45,674 bases of DNA from Stenotrophomonas sp. UBA2124 (GTDB lineage Bacteria; Pseudomonadota; Gammaproteobacteria; Xanthomonadales; Xanthomonadaceae), in contig DCXY01000016.1 of the NCBI GenBank assembly GCA_002329155.1, forward strand, positions 1 through 45,674, read 5' to 3'. Positions within the stretch are counted from its first letter, which is position 1, and each line of letters opens with the position of its first letter. Below the pieces are notes generated by a model. That model did no database searches. It saw only the letters and a program-made list of their open reading frames with translations, and was not told the DNA's origin. Below, piece after piece: positions 32,926-41,558 of the stretch. Position numbers and translations under genes: made by a program.

Positions 32926-34860
32926 TCAGTGCTGGCCGGCCGGATCGCTGATCGGCGTCACCGGGCGCTGGTCATCGCCGCCCTTGCCGTCGCCGGGGCG
33001 ATCGTTGCCACCGGACTTGGCCACCCAGCCTGCCGGCGGCGAAGGCTCGCGGCCTTCCATCAGCGCCTTCACCTGCTCGGCGTCGATGGTTTCCCATTCC
33101 AGCAGCGCGGCGGTCATGGCTTCCACCACATCGCGCTTGTCTTCCAGAATCCTGCGCGCGACGCCGTACTGCTCGTCCAGGATGCGGCGGATCTCCGCGT
33201 CCACCTTCTGCTGGGTGGCCTCGGAAATGGTCTTGCTGTGCATGCCGTAGCCGGCTTCCTCGTCGGCATAGACCATGGTGCCCATCACGTCGGACATGCC
33301 GTACTTGGTGACCATGCCACGGGCCAGCTTGGTGGCGCGCTCGAAGTCGTTGGAGGCGCCGGTGGACATCTCACCGACGAAAATCTCCTCGGCGATGCGG
33401 CCACCGAACAGGATCGCCAGCTCTTCCAGCATGCGGTCCTTGTACTTGCTGATGTGGTCGTGCTCGGGCAGCTGCCAGGTCACGCCCAGGGCCCAGCCGC
33501 GCGGCATGATGGTGACCTTGTGCACCGGGTCGGCCTTGGGCAGGGACATGGCGACAACCGCATGGCCGGACTCGTGGTAGGCCGTGTTGCGGCGCTCGTC
33601 CTCGCGCATGACCATGCTGCGGCGCTCCGGACCCATGTAGATCTTGTCCTTGGCGTCCTCGAAGTCCTTCATGTCCACTTCCTGCTTGTTGCGGCGTGCA
33701 GCAAACAGGGCGCCTTCGTTGACCAGGTTGGCCAGGTCGGCACCGGAGAAGCCCGGGGTACCGCGCGCCAGCACTTCCGGGCGCACGTCGTCGGCAGCGG
33801 GCACCTTGCGCAGGTGCACGCGCAGGATCTGCTCGCGGCCCTTGATGTCCGGCAGGCCCACCATGACCTGGCGGTCGAAGCGGCCCGGGCGCAGCAGCGC
33901 CTTGTCCAGCACGTCGGGGCGGTTGGTAGCGGCGATCACGATCACGCCCTCACCACCCTCGAAGCCATCCATTTCGACCAGCATCTGGTTCAGGGTCTGC
34001 TCGCGCTCGTCATGGCCACCGCCCATGCCCGAGCCACGGTGGCGGCCCACCGCGTCGATTTCGTCGATGAAGATGATGCACGGGGCGTGCTTCTTGGCCT
34101 GCTCGAACATATCGCGCACGCGGCTGGCGCCGACGCCCACGAACATCTCCACGAAGTCCGAACCGGAGATGGCGAAGAACGGCACCTTGGCCTCGCCGGC
34201 GATGGCCTTGGCCAGCAGCGTCTTGCCGGTACCCGGCGGGCCCACCATCAGCACGCCACGCGGAATCTTGCCGCCCAGCTTGGTGAAACGGGTGGGATCA
34301 CGCAGGAATTCCACCAGCTCGCCCACTTCTTCCTTGGCCTCGTCGCAGCCGGCGACGTCGGCGAAGGTGACCTTGATCTGGTCCTCGCCCTGCAGCTTGG
34401 CGCGCGACTTGCCGAAGGACATGGCGCCCTTGGCCCCGCCACCGCCGCCCTGCATCTGGCGCATCATGAAAATCCAGAAACCGATAAGCAGCAGCACCGG
34501 CAGGAACTGCAGCACCAGCCCCCAGAAACCCGGGCCGGTGGCCGGCTCCTGGCGTGCCACTTCGATGTTCTTGGAATACAGCTGGTCAAGCAGCTTGGGG
34601 TCGGCCGGGGCGAACAGCTGCCCTTCCGAGCCATCGGAGCGCTTGAAACGCAGGTGGTTGGTGGTCAGGGTGGTCTTATCGGTGTACTCCACCGATTTGA
34701 TCCGGCCCGAATCCACTTCCTGCAGGAACTGGGTGTAGTTGCGCGCATCGCCGGTGGGCGTGGTGCCACCGCGCGGGGCGAAACTCTGGAACACCACCAT
34801 CAGCACGACGGCGACAACCACCCATAGCAGGAGGTTCTTGGTCAAGTCGTTCATCCTCAT
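32926..34860 (-). CDS. ftsH: ATP-dependent zinc metalloprotease FtsH
   Basis: The 644-residue membrane-anchored hexameric protease degrades damaged membrane proteins and regulators such as LpxC. Two membrane segments (8-25 and 113-133) flank the periplasmic domain. The AAA+ domain has Walker A GPPGTGKT (207-214), Walker B IIFIDE (263-268) and the arginine-finger region RPGRFDR. The protease domain has HESGH (429-433), with a third zinc ligand Asp further on. The tail is Gly/Asp-rich. ATG at 34860 has GGAG three to six bases upstream; a second ATG two codons in is less well placed. It follows rlmE by 47 bases, as in E. coli. Confidence 0.97.
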   Translation of the reverse strand: MRMNDLTKNLLLWVVVAVVLMVVFQSFAPRGGTTPTGDARNYTQFLQEVDSGRIKSVEYTDKTTLTTNHLRFKRSDGSEGQLFAPADPKLLDQLYSKNIEVARQEPATGPGFWGLVLQFLPVLLLIGFWIFMMRQMQGGGGGAKGAMSFGKSRAKLQGEDQIKVTFADVAGCDEAKEEVGELVEFLRDPTRFTKLGGKIPRGVLMVGPPGTGKTLLAKAIAGEAKVPFFAISGSDFVEMFVGVGASRVRDMFEQAKKHAPCIIFIDEIDAVGRHRGSGMGGGHDEREQTLNQMLVEMDGFEGGEGVIVIAATNRPDVLDKALLRPGRFDRQVMVGLPDIKGREQILRVHLRKVPAADDVRPEVLARGTPGFSGADLANLVNEGALFAARRNKQEVDMKDFEDAKDKIYMGPERRSMVMREDERRNTAYHESGHAVVAMSLPKADPVHKVTIMPRGWALGVTWQLPEHDHISKYKDRMLEELAILFGGRIAEEIFVGEMSTGASNDFERATKLARGMVTKYGMSDVMGTMVYADEEAGYGMHSKTISEATQQKVDAEIRRILDEQYGVARRILEDKRDVVEAMTAALLEWETIDAEQVKALMEGREPSPPAGWVAKSGGNDRPGDGKGGDDQRPVTPISDPAGQH

Positions 34861-34907
34861 CGGCTCCGGCGTTCCTCTAATTTCTGACGCAATTCGTATG
34901 GTTGAGC

Positions 34908-35540
34908 TTACTTGATCTGCGTGCGCTTGCCCTGCCCCAAGGCATAGACCTCGGGCGATCGCTTGCGCGAGGCCTCCGGCTTGCGGATCACCACCTTGTC
35001 ATAACGCCGGCGCATCTCACGCACGTAGTCGTCAAAGCCAACGCCCTGGAACAGCTTGATCAGGAACGCCCCACCCGGTTTGAGGTGGTTGTCGGCGAAA
35101 TCCAGCGCCAACTCGGCAAGGTGCATCATCCGCGGCTGGTCGACCGCATCCATTCCACTCTTATTGGGGGCCATATCCGACAGTACAAGGTCTACCGGCT
35201 GATTCCCCAGCATGGCTTCAAACTGCGATAGGACGGTTTCTTCCCTGAAGTCACCATGAAGGAACTCCACGCCGGCCAGCGGCGGCATCTCCAGGATGTC
35301 CAAGGCCAGCACCCGGCCGGTATCGCCCATCTGTCTACGAACCTGCTGAGACCAGCCACCCGGGGCCGCGCCCAGATCGACCACCACCATGTGCGGCTTC
35401 AGCAGCCGGTCACGTTCCAGCAGCTCTTCCAGTTTGTAGGCCGCACGCGAGCGCATCCCCTCCTTCTGTGCTTTTTTCACAAAAGGATCGGAAAAGTGTT
35501 CTTTCAGCCAACGCTGGCTGCTCTTGCTGTGGGAAGGCAT
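34908..35540 (-). CDS. rlmE: 23S rRNA (uridine-2552-2'-O)-methyltransferase
   Basis: RlmE (RrmJ/FtsJ) methylates the 2'-OH of U2552 in the A loop of 23S rRNA, promoting 50S maturation. The protein has the SAM motif VVDLGAAPGGWSQ, DILEM, LVLSDMAPNKSG and FLIKLFQG, giving the K-D-K-E catalytic tetrad of the family. Starts considered: ATG at 35540 (210 residues, matching relatives with SKSSQRWLKEHF near the N-terminus) and TTG at 35546 with GAGAG five bases away. Transcribed toward ftsH and divergent from yhbY with 64 bases between the starts, as in E. coli. Confidence 0.96.
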   Translation of the reverse strand: MPSHSKSSQRWLKEHFSDPFVKKAQKEGMRSRAAYKLEELLERDRLLKPHMVVVDLGAAPGGWSQQVRRQMGDTGRVLALDILEMPPLAGVEFLHGDFREETVLSQFEAMLGNQPVDLVLSDMAPNKSGMDAVDQPRMMHLAELALDFADNHLKPGGAFLIKLFQGVGFDDYVREMRRRYDKVVIRKPEASRKRSPEVYALGQGKRTQIK

Positions 35541-35604
35541 CGACAATGAGGCTCTCGGGGGTGGTCATGATACCCTGAACCCCCTTGATAACCCGTAATC
35601 CTGC

Positions 35605-35910
35605 ATGTCCATCGTCCTGACCTCGGCCCAGAACCGTTTCCTGCGCGGCGTAGCGCACGATCTGAAAGCACTGCTGCAGATCGGCGGCAAGGGGGTCACC
35701 CCCGCCTTCCTGGCGGAACTGGACGAGGTGCTGGAGCGCCACGAGCTGGTCAAGGTGAAAATTGCCGCCGAAGACCGCGACACCCGTGATGGCATGATCG
35801 AAGAGCTGGCCAAGGCCAGTGGCAGTGCGCTGGTGCAGCGCATCGGCCACGTGGCCGTGCTGTACCGCCCGGCCAAGGAAAAGCGCCAGATCGTGCTGCC
35901 GCGCGGCTGA
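35605..35910 (+). CDS. yhbY: YhbY/CRS1-domain ribosome-assembly RNA-binding protein
   Basis: A 101-residue CRM-domain protein associated with pre-50S particles. FLRGVAHDLKALLQIGGKG contains the GxxG loop typical of the RNA-binding face, and LERHELVKVKI and LVQRIGHVAVLYRP complete the fold. The divergent placement opposite rlmE-ftsH is conserved in gammaproteobacteria and pairs two large-subunit maturation factors. A second small gene follows 16 bases downstream. Confidence 0.95.
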   Translation: MSIVLTSAQNRFLRGVAHDLKALLQIGGKGVTPAFLAELDEVLERHELVKVKIAAEDRDTRDGMIEELAKASGSALVQRIGHVAVLYRPAKEKRQIVLPRG

Positions 35911-35926
35911 GCGCCGAGGAACGCCG

Positions 35927-36307
35927 ATGCTGTTGAGCCGCGAACTGCCTGATTACACCTATGCCCTGCGCTCGGCCGATGGCCAGCAGGCCAAAGTGAA
36001 CGACCGCGTGCTGGTGCACAGCTTCGTGCTCGCCCCGGACAAGCTGGTGGAGGACTGGCCGGTGCCGTCCATCGCCACGCTTACGCCTGGGCACCTGGAT
36101 GTGGCACTGGAACAGAACCCGGAGCTGGTGCTGCTGGGCACGGGTGAGAAGCAGGTATTCCCGCCCGCAGCGGTCATGGCCGCCTGCCTGACGCGTGGCA
36201 TCGGCATCGAAGTGATGAACAACGCCTCTGCGGCGCGCACCTTCAACGTGCTGGCCGGCGAGAACCGCCGGGTGGTGGCGGCCTTCATTCTGGAGAATGC
36301 GGGCTGA
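35927..36307 (+). CDS. Mth938/DUF498-like protein
   Basis: A 126-residue protein of the Mth938 fold, related to mitochondrial complex I assembly factor NDUFAF3. Recognisable segments are the central ELVLLGTGEKQVFPP and the later GIEVMNNASAARTFNVLAGENRRVVAA. Bacterial function is not established. The frame is open upstream within yhbY, but ATG at 35927 is the sensible start. It is in an apparent operon with yhbY and ends 28 bases before a strong terminator shared with the convergent nlpD. Confidence 0.85.
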   Translation: MLLSRELPDYTYALRSADGQQAKVNDRVLVHSFVLAPDKLVEDWPVPSIATLTPGHLDVALEQNPELVLLGTGEKQVFPPAAVMAACLTRGIGIEVMNNASAARTFNVLAGENRRVVAAFILENAG

Positions 36308-36335
36308 GTCCAGGCGCCTGCCGCAGCCTGGAATG

Positions 36336-36366
36336 AAAAAAGCCCGGCCTTGCGGCCGGGCTTTTT
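36336..36366. terminator. Bidirectional terminator between the Mth938-type gene and nlpD
   Basis: Hairpin AGCCCGGCC-TTGC-GGCCGGGCT with five A residues before and five T residues after, between convergent genes, so it can end transcription from both sides. Confidence 0.92.
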
Positions 36367-36387
36367 CGTTGCGCGTGACGCAGCGGC

Positions 36388-37149
36388 CTACTTCTGCGGC
36401 AGGTACAGCAGCGGGTCCACCGGCTTGCCGTTGTAGCGGATCTCGAAGTGCAGCATGTCGCGCGAGGTGCCGGTACGGCCCATCTCGGCAATCTGGTCGC
36501 CCGCCTTGACGCTTTGGCCTTCGTTGACCAGACGCTTGCGGTTGTGGCCATAGGCCGACAGCCACTGGTCGTTGTGCTTGATAATGATCAGCTCGCCGTA
36601 GCCCACCAGGCCGGCGCCGGAATACACCACCACGCCCGGGCCTGCCGCACGCACGGCCTGGCCACTGCTGCCGGCGATGTCCACGCCCTGCTTGGTGGTC
36701 TCACCCGCGACGAAGCGGCCCACCAGCGCGCCCTCGGCCGGCCAGCGCCAGCTGATGCCGCTGTTGACCGGAGCTGCCACCGGTGTCGGCGTGACCGGAC
36801 GCGGCGCGGTGGAACTGCTGCCGGTCGAGGCCGTCGGCGCGCCGCCGCCCGGATAGAGCTTCAGGGTCTGCCCCGGGTAGATGGTGTACGGCTCGGACAG
36901 CCGGTTCCAGGCGGCCAGGTCACGCGGGGTGATGTTCTGGATGCGGGCGATGCCGTACAGCGTGTCGCCACGGCGCACCACCACCGTCTGGCCCGGCTTG
37001 GCCACCGACACCTGCGGTGTCGGGTGCGCGACCGTGCCACCACCGGAAGGCTTCTTCACCACCGTGGCCGTGCCACAGCCGGCCAGCGTAATGGCCACGG
37101 CCAGCACCGCGGCGTTACGGAATCCCTTGCCCAAGACCTTTGCATTCAT
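36388..37149 (-). CDS. nlpD: NlpD-like LysM/M23 lipoprotein, amidase activator
   Basis: The 253-residue lipoprotein has a lipobox TLAGC (C25), a LysM domain (about 54-99; VVVRRGDTLYGIARIQNIT), a Pro/Thr/Ser-rich linker and a LytM/M23 domain (about 150-250). The zinc ligands are not intact: the usual HxxxD is KQGVD, and the HxH region reads DMLHFEIR. This is the degenerate pattern of E. coli NlpD, which activates the division amidase AmiC rather than cutting peptidoglycan itself. The order surE-pcm-(yqaA)-nlpD matches other proteobacteria, but no rpoS follows. Its start overlaps the yqaA stop (ATGA). Confidence 0.93.
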   Translation of the reverse strand: MNAKVLGKGFRNAAVLAVAITLAGCGTATVVKKPSGGGTVAHPTPQVSVAKPGQTVVVRRGDTLYGIARIQNITPRDLAAWNRLSEPYTIYPGQTLKLYPGGGAPTASTGSSSTAPRPVTPTPVAAPVNSGISWRWPAEGALVGRFVAGETTKQGVDIAGSSGQAVRAAGPGVVVYSGAGLVGYGELIIIKHNDQWLSAYGHNRKRLVNEGQSVKAGDQIAEMGRTGTSRDMLHFEIRYNGKPVDPLLYLPQK

Positions 37150-37760
37150 GCGAATTTCGCCCTCCAGACCAGCCAGCCCACCAGGCCCACCACCAATGCG
37201 GTGGCGATCCAGCCCAGCGGCTCAATCCAGCGGCGCAGCGCATTGGCCGCGCTCGCGCCACCAAAGCGGATCACCGCCGCCAACAGATACACGCGCTTGC
37301 CGCGCCCAACCAACATGCTCAGAAAATACTGCGGCAGCGGCACGCCCACGATACCCGAGGCCCAGGTGAAGACCTTCATCGGAATGGGCATGAACCCCCC
37401 CAGCACCAGGAAGGTGAACACCGCCCACGGCGATTCGGCCATCTTCGCCTGCAGCGTGGTGATGCCCGACTCGATGGCCGGCAGCATGCCCATCATCTCA
37501 AACAACGGCTTGAGCACCTCGAACGCATAGTGGCCCAGCGCGTAGCCCACCATGGCACCAGCCATGGAGCCGATCAGGCTCAGGGTGGCGAACCACCAGC
37601 CCCTGCGCGGCTGCGCCACGCACATGGGCATCAGCATCACTTCGGGCATCACCGGGAAGATGATGGCCTCGATGAAGCTGAGGATGGTCAGGTAGGTAGG
37701 CGCATGCCTGTGCCCGGCCCAGCGCAATGCATGGTCGTACAACGGCCCGAAAATCTTCAT
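37146..37760 (-). CDS. yqaA: YqaA-type DedA/VTT-domain membrane protein
   Basis: A 204-residue inner-membrane protein with about five hydrophobic segments. The regions ILSFIEAIIFPVMPEVMLMPM, YALGHYAFEVLKP and GGFMPIPMKVFTWASG fit the YqaA branch of the DedA/SNARE-associated (VTT) family, whose members include lipid flippases. The specific substrate is unknown. It lies between pcm and nlpD, overlapping nlpD by four bases, with 19 bases to pcm. The YqaA assignment is by overall pattern. Confidence 0.8.
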   Translation of the reverse strand: MKIFGPLYDHALRWAGHRHAPTYLTILSFIEAIIFPVMPEVMLMPMCVAQPRRGWWFATLSLIGSMAGAMVGYALGHYAFEVLKPLFEMMGMLPAIESGITTLQAKMAESPWAVFTFLVLGGFMPIPMKVFTWASGIVGVPLPQYFLSMLVGRGKRVYLLAAVIRFGGASAANALRRWIEPLGWIATALVVGLVGWLVWRAKFA

Positions 37761-37779
37761 TGCAGTCCTTGGTCCTGGG

Positions 37780-38457
37780 TCAGTCCAGCATGCCTGACAG
37801 CAGCGGCACGAAGCTCACCGGCGCCAGTTCTTCATGCGCAATGGTGCCATCGGCCTGCCGGGTCAATTGCAACAGCACCTGTCCGCCTGCGCCACCGACC
37901 GGGGCGACCAGGCGGCCACCCACGGCCAGCTGCTCCACCAGCGCGTCCACCAGCGCCGGGGCGGCAGCGGTGACCACGATGGCATCGTAAGGGCCGTGCT
38001 CGGGCCAACCGATGCGGCCGTCGTCGTGCTTGCTGCGGATGTTCATGCCCAGCTGGCGGAAGCGCTTGCGGGCCTGCCGGAGCAGGTCGCCGATGCGTTC
38101 CACGGTATAGACCTCCAGCCCCAGCGCGCCAAGGATGGCGGCCTGGTAACCGGAACCGGTGCCCACTTCCAGCACGGTCTTCGGGTTGACCGCCAGCACC
38201 GCCTCGGTCATCCGCGCCACCACCCAGGGCTGGGAAATGGTCTGGCCGTGGCCGATGGGCAGTGCGGTGTCTTCATAGGCGCGCGAAGCCAGGGCCTCGT
38301 CGATGAAGAGATGACGCGGCACCACGCGCACGGCGTTGAGCGCGGCCTCGTTGACGATGCCGGCTTCGCGCAGGCGCTCGACCAGGCGGTCGCGCACGCG
38401 CTGGGAGGTCATGCCAATGCCAACCGCTTCCGGTTGCAGGCGCAGCCGCGGGGTCAT
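37780..38457 (-). CDS. pcm: Protein-L-isoaspartate O-methyltransferase
   Basis: Pcm repairs isoaspartyl residues in aged proteins using SAM. The 225-residue protein has IGHGQTISQPWVVARM (substrate loop), motif I VLEVGTGSGYQAAIL and AIVVTAAAPALVDALVEQL. The start overlaps the surE stop (ATGA). surE-pcm pairing is nearly universal in proteobacteria and links nucleotide clean-up with protein repair in stress survival. Confidence 0.97.
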   Translation of the reverse strand: MTPRLRLQPEAVGIGMTSQRVRDRLVERLREAGIVNEAALNAVRVVPRHLFIDEALASRAYEDTALPIGHGQTISQPWVVARMTEAVLAVNPKTVLEVGTGSGYQAAILGALGLEVYTVERIGDLLRQARKRFRQLGMNIRSKHDDGRIGWPEHGPYDAIVVTAAAPALVDALVEQLAVGGRLVAPVGGAGGQVLLQLTRQADGTIAHEELAPVSFVPLLSGMLD

Positions 38458-39233
38458 TGGTCCTTCCTCAGCGATTCAGTGAGCCCGCCCACCCAGCCGG
38501 CAACCTTTTCCAGCGCCGAATAGCGGGTCAGGTCCACCTGGATCGGGGTGATCGAAATGAAGCCGGTGCGCACCGCGTGGAAATCGGTGCCGGGGCCGGC
38601 GTCCTGCTCGCTGCCGGCCGGGCCGATCCAGTACACGGTGTTGCCGCGCGGGTCGGTGGCGGGAATGCAGGCTTCAGCGCGGTGGCGGTTGCCAAGGCGG
38701 GTGACTTCAAACCCGCGGATGTCTTCCCATGCCAGGTCCGGCACGTTGACGTTGAGGATGGTGTCGGCAGGCAGCGGATCCGCCTTCAGCCGCGCCACGA
38801 TCTCCACCGCCGCGCGCGCAGCGCTGCGGAAGTGCTTGGCTTCATGCTTGTGGGTGACCAGCGATACCGCCACCGATGGCAGGCCGAGGAAGCGCCCTTC
38901 CATCGCCGCGGACACGGTGCCGGAATAGATCACGTCATCGCCAAGGTTGGCGGCGTTGTTGATGCCGGAGACCACGATGTCCGGCTCGTATTCGAGCATG
39001 CCGGTCAGGGCCAGATGCACGCAGTCGGTGGGCGTGCCGGCCACCGAGCAGGTGTAGTGGTCGATGCGGCGCAGCCGCACCGGCTGGTCGAGGGTGAGCG
39101 AGTTGGACGCGCCGGAACGGTCGCGGTCCGGCGCCACCACGGTGACTTCATGCCCTGCACTGCGGAGCTCCTCGGCGAGCATCTTGATGCCGGGGGCGTC
39201 CACACCGTCGTCATTGCTTACAAGTACGCGCAT
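38454..39233 (-). CDS. surE: 5'/3'-nucleotidase SurE
   Basis: The 259-residue metal-dependent phosphatase removes phosphate from nucleoside monophosphates and short polyphosphates. The N-terminal SNDDGVDAPG supplies D8 and D9; GASNSLTL and SGINNAANLGDDVIYSGTV complete the metal and phosphate site. ATG at 39233 is the first gene of surE-pcm-yqaA-nlpD. It is divergent from the smr gene, with 172 bases between the starts. Confidence 0.97.
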   Translation of the reverse strand: MRVLVSNDDGVDAPGIKMLAEELRSAGHEVTVVAPDRDRSGASNSLTLDQPVRLRRIDHYTCSVAGTPTDCVHLALTGMLEYEPDIVVSGINNAANLGDDVIYSGTVSAAMEGRFLGLPSVAVSLVTHKHEAKHFRSAARAAVEIVARLKADPLPADTILNVNVPDLAWEDIRGFEVTRLGNRHRAEACIPATDPRGNTVYWIGPAGSEQDAGPGTDFHAVRTGFISITPIQVDLTRYSALEKVAGWVGGLTESLRKDQ

Positions 39234-39405
39234 TAAAGACCTGGATCACTGGAACATCACGCGGCTTCCCCTTGCCCGCCGCAACCATCGACCCGGTTGG
39301 CACGAATGCCAGCCGGCGCCGTCTGAAGGGCCATGATACCGGAATGCGCACGACCACTTCCCCCTTGCCACTTGCCTGATATCAGACGGCGGTTACGCTG
39401 TGCGC

Positions 39406-39945
39406 ATGTCACACCCTGAAGATGAAGACGACAGCGCACTGTTCCGCTCGGCCATTGGCGAAGTGACGCCGATGCGACAGGTGCAGGCACCGGCCACGAC
39501 CAGGCCGCGGCCCAGGCCGCGCGCGCGCATGGCCGAGCAGGATGAATCCGAGGCATTGGGTGAATTCGCACGCCTGCTGCGCTCCAGCACGCCGCTGGAG
39601 GCCGGCGACGTGGCGAGCTACCGCCGCGACAACCTGCCGGCACGCATGTTCCAGCGGCTCAAGCGCGGCCAGTATTCGGTGCAGGACGAGCTGGACCTGC
39701 ACGGCGCCACCGCCACACAGGCTGAAAGCCTGCTGCGCCAGTTCCTGCTGGAAGCGCGCGCACATGAACACGGCTGCGTGCGCATCATCCACGGCAAGGG
39801 CCTGCAGTCCGATGGCGGCGCGCCGGTGCTGAAGAATCTGGTGGACCGCATGCTGCGCCAGCGCAACGATGTGCTGGCGTTCCATTCCGCGCCACCCGCG
39901 CAGGGCGGCACCGGCGCGATGCTGGTACTGCTGGCCAACCGCTGA
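39406..39945 (+). CDS. Smr-domain protein (SmrA/YfcN-like)
   Basis: A 179-residue protein with a flexible, Arg-rich N-terminal half (RPRPRPRARM near 35-45) and a C-terminal Smr domain: DELDLHGATATQAESLLRQF, the IIHGKGL motif and LAFHSAPPAQGGTGAMLVLL. Smr proteins are nucleases; bacterial members act on branched or colliding-ribosome substrates. The ATG at 39406 is preferred over GTG at 39400. It lies between surE and truD but on the opposite strand, interrupting an order that in E. coli is truD-surE, and it is convergent with truD, 15 bases apart. Confidence 0.9.
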   Translation: MSHPEDEDDSALFRSAIGEVTPMRQVQAPATTRPRPRPRARMAEQDESEALGEFARLLRSSTPLEAGDVASYRRDNLPARMFQRLKRGQYSVQDELDLHGATATQAESLLRQFLLEARAHEHGCVRIIHGKGLQSDGGAPVLKNLVDRMLRQRNDVLAFHSAPPAQGGTGAMLVLLANR

Positions 39946-39960
39946 GGCTGGCCCGCCGGC

Positions 39961-41010
39961 TCACTCGGCGGCAGGTATCTCGTTGCGGCTGGCGTCACTC
40001 ACGGTGCCCAGCTCATGCAGCACCGCCGTGGCGTAACAGCCCGGCGGCAGGGCGAAGGACAATTCCAGCACGTCATCGGCCAGCCACTGGTGCTGCATCA
40101 ACGCCGGCCGCAACCGCAGCGCGCGGCGCTCCTGCTTCAGCCCAGCCTCTTCCAGCCCGGCACGCAGGGCGAGCGCCTGTTCGTCGGACAGCGCCTGCTC
40201 CTCCAGCGCCCTTGCGGCATCGCTGCTGCGCAGTTCGCCCACGCCCCACAGCGGCGCACTGGGGTGGATGTCGAAACGCGCCAAGCGCTCGGCCAGCACC
40301 TCGCTCATCGGCTCGGGCCCGAACACCGAACGGCTGCCGTCCAGCATCCAGACCTCGCCTTCCAGCGCGCTGTCCCAGCTGCCCTGCTCCACGCGCGCGG
40401 CCAGCACACGGTTGAACAGGGCCGAACGGGCCGCCGACAACAGCATCGAGCGCTGGTCCTTGCGCACTCGGCGACCGCCGAACATCTGCAGCGCCGCCGG
40501 CACATTGCCACCGTCACGGCCGAAGCGCTGCTCACCAAACCAGTTGGGCAGGCCACGACCGGCGATGGCCTGCAGGCGCTCGCCGATGGCGGCAGCATCG
40601 CCCCGCACATCGCGCAGCACCAGCTTGAAACGGTTGCCAGCCAGCGCACCGCGCTGCAGCTTGCGGTTGTGCCAGGTGGACGCCAGCACCTGCATTTCAT
40701 CCGAATCCAGCAACGCGATATCCGGCGACACCCGCTTGGGCAGGTGCACGCTGAAACGCTGCGTGGTGACGGCGTGGCGATCCTTCTGACCGGCATAGCT
40801 CACCGCCATCTCGGCCACGCCTGCCCACTGCGCCAGCTGCTTGGCGATGGCCACGGTGTTGGCGCCGCGCTTGCGGATGTCGAGCAGCAGGTGCTCGCCT
40901 TCGCCGGTGGCCTCGAAGGCGGGCAGTTCGTCCACCTGAAAGTCTTCCGGCACGCTGCGCATGGCCGCCGTCAGCAGCGGCGCGCCAAAGGCCAGGGGCA
41001 ATGCGTTCAT
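39961..41010 (-). CDS. truD: tRNA pseudouridine(13) synthase
   Basis: TruD makes pseudouridine 13 in tRNA-Glu. The 349-residue protein has VPEDFQVDELP, the catalytic Asp D77 in YAGQKDRHAVT, NWFGEQRFGRDGGN and the TRUD-domain insert. A tRNA-Glu gene, a substrate of the family, is present in this window at 10.8 kb. Its start overlaps the ispF stop by four bases. Length matches E. coli TruD. Confidence 0.96.
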   Translation of the reverse strand: MNALPLAFGAPLLTAAMRSVPEDFQVDELPAFEATGEGEHLLLDIRKRGANTVAIAKQLAQWAGVAEMAVSYAGQKDRHAVTTQRFSVHLPKRVSPDIALLDSDEMQVLASTWHNRKLQRGALAGNRFKLVLRDVRGDAAAIGERLQAIAGRGLPNWFGEQRFGRDGGNVPAALQMFGGRRVRKDQRSMLLSAARSALFNRVLAARVEQGSWDSALEGEVWMLDGSRSVFGPEPMSEVLAERLARFDIHPSAPLWGVGELRSSDAARALEEQALSDEQALALRAGLEEAGLKQERRALRLRPALMQHQWLADDVLELSFALPPGCYATAVLHELGTVSDASRNEIPAAE

Positions 41011-41507
41011 GCCGAGACCAGCAGCACCGCCGCCTGCGCGGCAATGCCCTCCTCACGGCCAGTGAAGCCCAGCTTCTCGCTGGTGGTGGCCTTGATGCTC
41101 ACCCGGTCCAGCGCGATGCCAAGCAGCTGCGCCACGGTTTCGCGCATGGCCAAGGCATGCGGGCCGACCTTGGGCCGCTCGCAGATCACGGTGATGTCGG
41201 CGTTGCCCACCTGCCAGCCGCGTTCACGCAAAAGCGCGTTGCAGTGGCTGACGAAATGGCTGCTGTCCGCCCCCTTCCAGCGGGCGTCCGACGGCGGAAA
41301 ATGCACGCCGATATCACCCAGCGCCAGTGCACCAAGCATGGCGTCGCACAGTGCATGCAGCACCACGTCGCCGTCACTGTGCGCCTGCACGCCGCACCGG
41401 TGCGGCACGCGTACGCCACCGAGCATGATGTGGTCGCCTTCACCGAAGGCATGCACGTCGTAACCCTGTCCGATACGGATGGGTGGGAACGGAACGGAAG
41501 AAGTCAT
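41007..41507 (-). CDS. ispF: 2-C-methyl-D-erythritol 2,4-cyclodiphosphate synthase
   Basis: IspF closes the cyclodiphosphate ring in the MEP pathway, making the compound that IspG (at 1.6 kb) consumes. The 166-residue protein has D17 and H19 in IGQGYDVHAFGEGD (zinc ligands), HCGVQAHSDGDVVLHALCDAMLGAL, IGVHFP and the C-terminal AAVLLVSA; ATTSEKLGFTGREEGIAAQA is canonical. It overlaps truD and lies 51 bases after ispD. Confidence 0.97.
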   Translation of the reverse strand: MTSSVPFPPIRIGQGYDVHAFGEGDHIMLGGVRVPHRCGVQAHSDGDVVLHALCDAMLGALALGDIGVHFPPSDARWKGADSSHFVSHCNALLRERGWQVGNADITVICERPKVGPHALAMRETVAQLLGIALDRVSIKATTSEKLGFTGREEGIAAQAAVLLVSA

Positions 41508-41558
41508 GGCGATACGTTACGTCTTGGCTGCGCCGGCGACAGCCGCCGGCAAAGGGGA

